Positions 32,954 to 38,098 of a stretch of 38,098 nt of DNA are shown piece by piece. Position 1 is the first letter of the stretch. Every line of letters starts with the position of its first letter. The notes under the pieces were generated by a model that saw nothing but the letters and a program-made list of their open reading frames with translations, ran no database searches and was not told the DNA's origin. Position numbers and translations under genes: made by a program. Source of the DNA: REBR01 sp033721915 (GTDB lineage: Bacteria > Pseudomonadota > Gammaproteobacteria > Pseudomonadales > Oleiphilaceae). The stretch spans positions 1 through 38,098 of the forward strand of contig JAWWAC010000027.1 in NCBI GenBank assembly GCA_033721915.1, in the 5' to 3' direction.

Positions 32954-33729
32954 TGACCTCATTGCAGATCGACCGACTGTGTTACGGCCGTGCTGGCCAG
33001 CCACTGAACCAGCCACTGACACTGAGGGCCAACCCCGGGGAGCTGTGGGCGGTGCTGGGGGAGAACGGCGTTGGCAAGAGCACGCTGATGCACACCCTGG
33101 CCGGACTGATCAGGCCCGTGGCCGGGCAGGTGAGCGTGGACGGGGTGGATATCCGGCGTTGCCCGCGCAAGCTGCTGGCACGGCGCCTGGGCCTGGTGAT
33201 GCAGCACTCCGACCTGGCCTTCCCCTACTCGGTGCGGGAAATGGTCAGCGCCGGACGCTACCCCCACAGACCCCCCTGGCGCGGGCTCAGGGAAGAGGAC
33301 CGCCAGGCGGTGGATCAGGCCCTTGAGGCCCTGGCCCTGGAGCCACTGGCGCAGAGGGCCATCGACCAGCTCTCCGGGGGCGAGCAGCGCCGGGTGGCCA
33401 TCGCCACCATACTGGCCCAGTCCCCTGGGGTGGTGCTGATGGACGAACCGGTGCAGCAGCTGGATGTGCGCCACCAGATCCGGCTGATGGAACACTGCCG
33501 CCAGCTGGCCGGTGAACAGCGCCTGGTCATGCTGTCGCTGCACGATGTGAGCCTGGCCCGCCAGTACGCGGACCGCCTCCTGCTGCTCTACCCGGACGGG
33601 GCCTGGGAGGCGGGCATCACCGGGCAGCTGCTGACACCTTCGCGGCTGGAGCACCTTTACGGCGTGCCACTGCAGGCCTCGGGGCAGGGCGAGCCTTTCT
33701 TCCGGCTCCCGGGGAAAGACGGCAAGTAA
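32953..33729 (+). CDS. BtuD/FecE-type ABC ATPase
   Basis: A 258-residue ATP-binding subunit. Walker A is GENGVGKST, the signature LSGGEQRRVAIATIL, Walker B VVLMDEP, D-loop QQLD, and H-loop SLHDVSLA; the Q-loop is GLVMQHSDLAF. The pattern matches ATPases of siderophore/cobalamin importers (FecE, BtuD, HmuV). Its ATG overlaps the permease stop by one base, so the two are coupled and form the importer. Cargo is inferred from the downstream cobalamin genes only. Confidence 0.88.
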   Translation: MTSLQIDRLCYGRAGQPLNQPLTLRANPGELWAVLGENGVGKSTLMHTLAGLIRPVAGQVSVDGVDIRRCPRKLLARRLGLVMQHSDLAFPYSVREMVSAGRYPHRPPWRGLREEDRQAVDQALEALALEPLAQRAIDQLSGGEQRRVAIATILAQSPGVVLMDEPVQQLDVRHQIRLMEHCRQLAGEQRLVMLSLHDVSLARQYADRLLLLYPDGAWEAGITGQLLTPSRLEHLYGVPLQASGQGEPFFRLPGKDGK

Positions 33730-33767
33730 CCCGTTCTGATGGCCGGCACCGGCACGGTGGCCGTCTG

Positions 33768-33992
33768 ATGCATGTCATGACCGGCCACCTGAGCCTGCAG
33801 ATTGAGCACCACCTGTTTCCGGACATCCCCGCCCATCGTGACCAACAGATGGCGCCAAGGGTTCAGGCCATCTGCAGGGCCCATGGAATCCCCTATAATA
33901 CCGGCAGCCTCCCGCGGCAGTTTCTTTCCGTGATGCGTCGCCTGATCCGTTACTCACGCCCTCCCCGGAACCTGTCCATGGGGGAGAGCTGA
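33768..33992 (+). pseudogene. C-terminal relic of a fatty acid desaturase
   Basis: A 74-codon frame encodes TGHLSLQIEHHLFPDIPAHR followed by APRVQAICRAHGIPYNTGSLPRQFLSV, which is the last third-histidine-box region (HxxHH as IEHHLFPD) and tail of a membrane delta-9-type fatty acid desaturase (FADS family). The other His boxes and all membrane helices, roughly 300 residues, are missing; the bases upstream back to 33730 do not continue the desaturase reading. It is therefore a 3' remnant left by a deletion or rearrangement. It fills most of the 293-bp gap between the ABC ATPase and cobU. Confidence 0.8.
33894..33899 (+). promoter_or_regulatory. Consensus -10 box upstream of cobU
   Basis: A perfect TATAAT lies within the desaturase relic, 123 bp before the cobU ATG. 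The -35 at 17 bp (TCTGCA, 33871-33876) matches only three of six. It encodes the Pro-Tyr-Asn of the relic, so it may be chance, but could serve cobU now that the gene is dead. Confidence 0.35.
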
Positions 33993-34022
33993 ACCCTTAC
34001 CGCCAAGAGGCCCGTTGCAGCC

Positions 34023-34574
34023 ATGACCCAAACACCCTTTCATACCCTGGTGCTGGGGGGGATACGCTCCGGCAAGAGTGCACTGGCGGAACAGCAGGCC
34101 GCACTGGCGGCCAGTGAGAGTGCCCTTGAAGTGGTCTATGTGGCCACCGCCACCGCCGGTGATGAAGAAATGCAGGCCCGCATACAGCGTCACCGTCAGA
34201 GCCGGCCGTCGCACTGGGATCTCAGGGAGGAGCCACTGGCACTGGGGCAGGTACTGCAGTCTCTGCGTGGGCAGGCGCCCTGCCTGCTGATTGACTGCAT
34301 GAGCCTGTGGCTGAGCAACCTGCTGCACGCCGGTGAAGACACACTGGAACGGGAAAAGAACGCCTTCCTCACGGCACTGGCGGATTACCCGGGCCCGGTG
34401 GTGGTGGTCAGCAACGAAACCGGGCTGGGTCTGGTGCCCATGGAGCCCCTGAGCCGGCAGTTCTGTGACCAGCTGGGCTGGCTCAATCAGGACCTGGCGG
34501 CCTGCTGCCGGAATGTGGTGATGAGCGTGGCGGGGCTGTCAATGACCCTCAAGGGGGCGCTGCTCACTGACTAG
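34023..34574 (+). CDS. cobU: Adenosylcobinamide kinase/guanylyltransferase
   Basis: A 183-residue bifunctional enzyme (CobU/CobP) that phosphorylates adenosylcobinamide and transfers GMP, activating it for nucleotide-loop assembly in B12 synthesis or salvage. P-loop GGIRSGKS at residues 12-19; the R-H-R with H57 in IQRHRQSRPSHW is a candidate guanylylated histidine; LLIDCMSLWLSNLL and VSNETGLGLVP complete the family pattern. Length matches Salmonella CobU (~181). It ends at a CTAG shared with the convergent cobC stop codon. Confidence 0.94.
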   Translation: MTQTPFHTLVLGGIRSGKSALAEQQAALAASESALEVVYVATATAGDEEMQARIQRHRQSRPSHWDLREEPLALGQVLQSLRGQAPCLLIDCMSLWLSNLLHAGEDTLEREKNAFLTALADYPGPVVVVSNETGLGLVPMEPLSRQFCDQLGWLNQDLAACCRNVVMSVAGLSMTLKGALLTD

Positions 34575-35197
34575 ACCGGAGTGGGCAGCGCCCCATGCTG
34601 CACCAGACAGCTGAGCACCCCGTAATCGCTGCGGTCGATACGCACCCGGCTGCGACAGGCATAGGGCACCTGCAGAGAGGCCATGGCTGCCGAAGGGCTG
34701 GATTGCAGCACCGCACTGAGGATCATCCGCACCACGCCACCATGGCACACCAGCAACACCCGCTCACCGGACAGCGCATCCCGCCAGTGCTGCCAGGCCC
34801 CGGTGACACGCTGGTGGAAGGCCGTCAGTGTCTCTCCCCCCGGTGGCGGGTTTTCAAGGGCATTGTTCCAGAACGCCGCCAGCCGTCCCGGATCGCTGCG
34901 CTCAATCTCCTCGCCGGTGCGCCCCTCCCAGTCACCGAAGTGAATCTCCTGCAGCGCCGGATCCAGTGACAGTGGAATACCCCGCTCCCGGGCCAGCGCC
35001 CTGGCAAAAGCCTGGCAGCGCTGCAGCGGCGAGCTCAGCACCCGGTCCCAGGTCTCCTCCCCGGCCGTGGCCTCGCGCATCTGCCGCCAGCCCCGTTCAC
35101 TGAGCGGGTCATCCAGTGAACCCCGGAAGCGGCTGCCTCCGAGAGGCTCTCCGTGGCGCAACAGATCGAACACCGTGGTGCTGTCCTGAGAATGCAT
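34571..35197 (-). CDS. cobC: Alpha-ribazole phosphatase-like histidine phosphatase
   Basis: A 208-residue phosphoglycerate-mutase-superfamily enzyme. LLRHGEP with R14 and catalytic H15 starts the protein; LSSPLQRCQAFA, EIHFGDWEGRTGEEI and LLVCHGGVVRM, with the second catalytic His, follow. In B12 salvage CobC removes the phosphate from alpha-ribazole-5'-phosphate (or from adenosylcobalamin phosphate). Placement beside cobU/cobT favours this role over a generic phosphatase. It is encoded opposite to cobU and in the same direction as cobT, 149 bp after it. Confidence 0.86.
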   Translation of the reverse strand: MHSQDSTTVFDLLRHGEPLGGSRFRGSLDDPLSERGWRQMREATAGEETWDRVLSSPLQRCQAFARALARERGIPLSLDPALQEIHFGDWEGRTGEEIERSDPGRLAAFWNNALENPPPGGETLTAFHQRVTGAWQHWRDALSGERVLLVCHGGVVRMILSAVLQSSPSAAMASLQVPYACRSRVRIDRSDYGVLSCLVQHGALPTPV

Positions 35198-35346
35198 GGT
35201 GGGTCTTCCTTTTGCTTCTGAGCGGCTGAGCGGGTCGGACCAGGGTAAGGTGATGATTTGTCGATGTTATTTGGCGATAAAAGCAGGATTTCTGCGTTAG
35301 AAGGCCAATTTTACCCCGAAATAGGGCGTTTTAAGCACCCGCCCAT

Positions 35347-36402
35347 TCAGGTGTCACTGCGATTGCTGACACCGGCGGCCTCGAAGCTGGCCATCTGGTT
35401 GTGCAGCTGGCAGGCGGCGCGCAGCAGTGGCACGGCCACGGCGGCGCCGCTGGCCTCACCCAGACGCATATCCAGCTCCAGCAACGGACGGGCCTGCAGG
35501 GCCTTGAGGACGGTGCCGTGGCCAGGCTCGCCGGAGCGGTGGGCGAAGTGCAGCCAGGGCCTCAGTGTGAGCTGAATCCGCACGGCGGCCAGTGCCGCCA
35601 CGGTGACGATAAAACCATCCACCAGAACCGGGATGCCCCGGGCGGCACAGCCCAGAAGGGCGCCGGTGATGGCGGCGATCTCAAAGCCACCCAGTGATTG
35701 CAGCAGCCCCAGTGGGTCCCTGTCCGGGCCGTGGCGGCGCAGGGCCAGATCAATGACCCGGGCCTTGTGGGCCACACCGCCGGCATCCAGGCCGGTGCCG
35801 GGGCCGGTCAGCTTCTCCGCCCTGGCATCCAGCAGGGCACAGGCCAGTGCGGTGGCGCTGGTGGTGTTGCCAATGCCCATCTCCCCGGCGATAAACAACT
35901 CCGTGCTCTGCTTCCAGGCCCGGTCCGCCGCCTGTTCCCCCGCCAGCAGGGCCTGCTCCAGAACCGGCCGGCTCATGGCCGGCTCACGGGCGATATTGCC
36001 GCTGCCCTGTCCCAGTGAGGCGTTGATCAGACCAGGGACCGCTGGCGGTGTCCTGACTCCCATATCGATCACCTCCAGCCGTGCCTCCAGCTGACGGGCC
36101 AGCACGCTGATGGCGGCGCCACCGCCGGCAAAGTTGGCCAGCATCTGGCCGGTGACGGACTGTGGAAAGGCGGAGATGCCCTCGTCGCGGACACCGTGGT
36201 CGGCGGCAAAGAGGCTGATCTGGACCCGCTGGACCGAGGGGGTGAGGGTGCGTTGCTGTGCGGCCAGGGTGACGGCCAGTGATTCCAGTAGCCCCAGTGA
36301 TCCGGGGGGCTTGGTGAGCTGGCCTTGTTGCTGCCAGGCCTGGGCGCGAATCGACTCATCCGGCTCGGGCAGGGGCTGGTTCCAGAAGGGGGTGTCGCTC
36401 AC
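35347..36402 (-). CDS. cobT: Nicotinate-nucleotide-DMB phosphoribosyltransferase
   Basis: A 351-residue enzyme that makes alpha-ribazole-5'-phosphate from nicotinate mononucleotide and 5,6-dimethylbenzimidazole for the lower ligand of B12. LTKPPGSLGLLESLA, FAADHGVRDEGISAFPQSVT, GEMGIGNTTSATAL and the C-terminal RLGEASGAA, whose Glu matches the general base, are CobT hallmarks. The GTG at 36402 gives the normal length (~350); the longer frame to 36498 would add a doubtful 32 residues. It is divergent from cbiB. Confidence 0.93.
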   Translation of the reverse strand: MSDTPFWNQPLPEPDESIRAQAWQQQGQLTKPPGSLGLLESLAVTLAAQQRTLTPSVQRVQISLFAADHGVRDEGISAFPQSVTGQMLANFAGGGAAISVLARQLEARLEVIDMGVRTPPAVPGLINASLGQGSGNIAREPAMSRPVLEQALLAGEQAADRAWKQSTELFIAGEMGIGNTTSATALACALLDARAEKLTGPGTGLDAGGVAHKARVIDLALRRHGPDRDPLGLLQSLGGFEIAAITGALLGCAARGIPVLVDGFIVTVAALAAVRIQLTLRPWLHFAHRSGEPGHGTVLKALQARPLLELDMRLGEASGAAVAVPLLRAACQLHNQMASFEAAGVSNRSDT

Positions 36403-36564
36403 GGAAGGACTCTCGCGGTTGGGGGTGATGTGGATAAAGCTGGCCAAGGATACGACGCGCCTCCCTGCCGGAGCAAACAGGCGGCAAAGAGGGCGCAAAA
36501 GGGCGGTGAATTGGGTTAGTCTAGCGTCCCGTCTGGATAATTCCTCGTACCCGGGACAACTGTT

Positions 36565-37491
36565 ATGACAATCACCCTGATGGTCTGCCTGGCGGCCCTG
36601 TCACTGGACCACTGGCTGGGGGAGCCCCGCCGTGGCCATCCCCTGTTGTTGCTGGGGGTGCTGGCCCAGTGGGTGGAGCAGCGCCTGAACCGGGATCAGC
36701 AGGGCTCTGTGGCGGCCGGCGCTGCGGGCCTGTTGCTGGTGCTGGTGCCGCCGCTGGTGGTGATTCTGGGGGTTCACTGGGTCCTGCCCCATTGGCTGCA
36801 GCCGGTGTGGGCGGCGCTGGTGTTGTGGCTGGCACTGGGGCTGAAAAGCCTGGCCGAGCATGGCGAGGCGGTGGCCGACCCTCTGGCCGCCGGGGATCTA
36901 CCGGAGGCGCGGACGGCGGTGGGGCGGATTGTCAGTCGTGACACACAGGCACTGGATGGCAACGGTGTGGCACTGGCCGCCACGGAGTCCATGCTGGAAA
37001 ACGGCGCCGACGCGGTCTTTGCCAGTCTGTTCTGGTTTGTTGTGGCGGGGCTGCCGGGGCTGGTGCTGCATCGGGTGGTGAACACAATGGATGCCCTATG
37101 GGGCTATCGCAACGCCCGTTTCATGCGTTTTGGCCGTGCCTCGGCACGGTTTGATGACGTGTTGGGCTACCTGCCGGCCCGGCTGACGGCGCTCACCTAT
37201 GCCCTGCTGGGGCGCACCCGCAGTGCGATGCGTTGCTGGCGACAGCAGGCCCGGCACTGGGACAGCCCCAATGCCGGGCCGGTCATGGCCGCAGGGGCCG
37301 GTGCCCTGGGAGTGCGGCTGGGAGGGGGTGCGCCCTATCACGGCCAGTGGCGTCAGCGCCCGCCACTGGGGGAGGGGGTGGCGGCCACGGCGCAGTCCAT
37401 CCGCCAGTCCATTGCACTGGTGCGTCGTGGTGTCTGGCTCTGGCTGGGGCTGATGGCTCTGGCGACCCTGGTCTCGGTGGTGATCGCCTGA
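36565..37491 (+). CDS. cbiB: Adenosylcobinamide-phosphate synthase
   Basis: A 308-residue membrane enzyme (CbiB, called CobD in Pseudomonas nomenclature) that attaches aminopropanol or its phosphate to adenosylcobyric acid. SLDHWLGEPRRGHPL at the N-terminus, VGRIVSRDTQALD, ESMLENGADAVFASLFWF, NTMDALWGYRN and ARFDDVLGYLPARLTALTYAL are typical. Several hydrophobic segments are present. The ATG at 36565 follows GGGAC. A GATAAT (36536-36541) lies upstream but no good -35 pairs with it. It ends 1 bp before the convergent gene's stop codon. Confidence 0.94.
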   Translation: MTITLMVCLAALSLDHWLGEPRRGHPLLLLGVLAQWVEQRLNRDQQGSVAAGAAGLLLVLVPPLVVILGVHWVLPHWLQPVWAALVLWLALGLKSLAEHGEAVADPLAAGDLPEARTAVGRIVSRDTQALDGNGVALAATESMLENGADAVFASLFWFVVAGLPGLVLHRVVNTMDALWGYRNARFMRFGRASARFDDVLGYLPARLTALTYALLGRTRSAMRCWRQQARHWDSPNAGPVMAAGAGALGVRLGGGAPYHGQWRQRPPLGEGVAATAQSIRQSIALVRRGVWLWLGLMALATLVSVVIA

Positions 37492-37492
37492 G

Positions 37493-38098
37493 TCACGGCT
37501 CCCAGCACCATTCCTCTTCCACGGGGACTGGATCCAGCCCGGTAACCTGTCGCAGAAACCGGGTGTAGTCGCGGTTGTGCCAGCGGTTCAGTCCCAGTCT
37601 CTCCGCCAGTGCCAGCACCGGTTCGGGGCTCTCAGCGCTGAGCCCGATGGAGAGCAGTTGGGTGTTATTGATGGTCAGCTCCGCCACGTCGCAATCGCAG
37701 TGTCTCAGGCTGAGTACCCAGCGCCGCTTGGTCACGGGCACCAGCAACAGGTCCGTGTGCTGGAGCAGCGCCTGAGTCACTGAGTCCGTATCCGCCAGCG
37801 ATCCGTCGTTGAGAGAGTCCGGCAGATCGAAAGGGCGCAGTATCAGCCGCCGGATCTGTTGTGTGGTCAGAGGCAGTGGCTGTGTCTCCGACGGGCTCCA
37901 GCGCTGGAGTGGCGCGCGACAGCGCAGCTGCTTTTTAATGGACAGGCGGTGATCACTGAGCTTGATGGACAGGGTGCTCGGCACTGGCGGCAGCAGATAC
38001 AGCTCCCGGCTCCGGCGTATTTTCAGCAGCTGACCCCGGCTGCGGAGTCGCTGCTCCACAATACCAAAGTCCATGGCAAAGGCGCGCCATTCATACCG
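37493..38098 (-). CDS. CYTH-like hypothetical protein, 5' end outside the window
   Basis: The frame is open from its stop at 37493 to the window edge; an internal ATG at 38074 is preceded by in-frame codons reading RYEWRAFA, so the gene probably starts beyond the edge. I recall similar sequences in hypothetical proteins of CYTH-like type: the YEWR start, a SRELYLL strand, then TLSIKLSDHRLSIKK and QRWSPSETQPLPL. The alternating basic/acidic strands would fit a tunnel fold binding polyphosphate or nucleotide, but this is not proved and no catalytic set can be confirmed. It ends next to cbiB, tail to tail. Confidence 0.55.
   Translation of the reverse strand, partial: RYEWRAFAMDFGIVEQRLRSRGQLLKIRRSRELYLLPPVPSTLSIKLSDHRLSIKKQLRCRAPLQRWSPSETQPLPLTTQQIRRLILRPFDLPDSLNDGSLADTDSVTQALLQHTDLLLVPVTKRRWVLSLRHCDCDVAELTINNTQLLSIGLSAESPEPVLALAERLGLNRWHNRDYTRFLRQVTGLDPVPVEEEWCWEP

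Noticed and set aside
35283..35295. Mini-hairpin GCAG/CTGC as cobT terminator
   Set aside because: A four-bp stem is too weak, although TTTTA follows it on the minus strand.
36403..36564. Possible cobalamin riboswitch upstream of cobT or cbiB
   Set aside because: The conserved B12-box words (such as GCCACTG and the CAGCTGCCCCC region) and the required length are missing.

Overview
The window reads as chromosomal DNA from a high-GC, aerobic, probably marine gammaproteobacterium. Evidence: a Pseudomonas-type housekeeping order (trmB, hemW, rdgB, DUF4426, metW, metX, yggT, proC, yggS, pilT, pilU), a sigma54/NtrC-type glnK-amtB operon, MetX/MetW methionine synthesis, a TetR/acyl-CoA dehydrogenase set and a bacterial dynamin. 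A Marinobacter/Alcanivorax-like lineage is my guess from gene content; the sequence alone does not fix the genus. Coding density is very high. No rRNA, tRNA, CRISPR array, intact IS or prophage was seen.

Layout. 1-2.5 kb: the 3' end of S-formylglutathione hydrolase, a TVP38/VTT membrane protein, and a divergent pair of a CxxC carboxymuconolactone-decarboxylase-like protein and a TetR regulator. 2.6-6.7 kb (minus strand): an ECF sigma factor and its ChrR-type zinc/cupin anti-sigma factor (singlet-oxygen type), a terminator, an SDR oxidoreductase and a large acyl-CoA dehydrogenase. 6.7-9.7 kb: divergent speA and speE (polyamines). 9.8-15.6 kb: a surface-polysaccharide/LPS-core locus of two convergent transcription units with GT2, GT25 and DUF6492-like transferases and an O-antigen ligase-like protein; two of the GT2-like genes are paralogues on opposite strands. 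15.9-17.7 kb: amtB and glnK behind a clear sigma54 promoter and NtrC site. 17.9-20.6 kb: ubiK, comM, trmB. 20.6-29.7 kb (minus strand): a dense run of housekeeping genes with a dynamin-like GTPase inserted between metX and yggT. 29.8-33.7 kb: pilT and pilU (twitching motility ATPases), then a BtuC/BtuD-like importer pair overlapping the end of pilU. 33.7-38.1 kb: a fatty-acid-desaturase relic, lower-ligand cobalamin genes (cobU, cobC, cobT, cbiB) and a partial CYTH-like gene running off the end.

Functionally, the B12 importer plus cobU/cobC/cobT/cbiB suggest corrinoid salvage and nucleotide-loop assembly; cobS is not in the window. GlnK-AmtB gives ammonium uptake under nitrogen limitation. 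The sigma/ChrR pair has a good candidate autoregulatory promoter. I did not find an unmistakably new molecular system. The most interesting items are the inverted paralogous transferase pair, a structured leader that may hide the ribosome binding site of the acyl-CoA dehydrogenase, palindromes at the glnK promoter and between pilT and pilU, the desaturase relic that may supply a cobU promoter, and a strong over-representation of the word CCAGTG/CACTGG.
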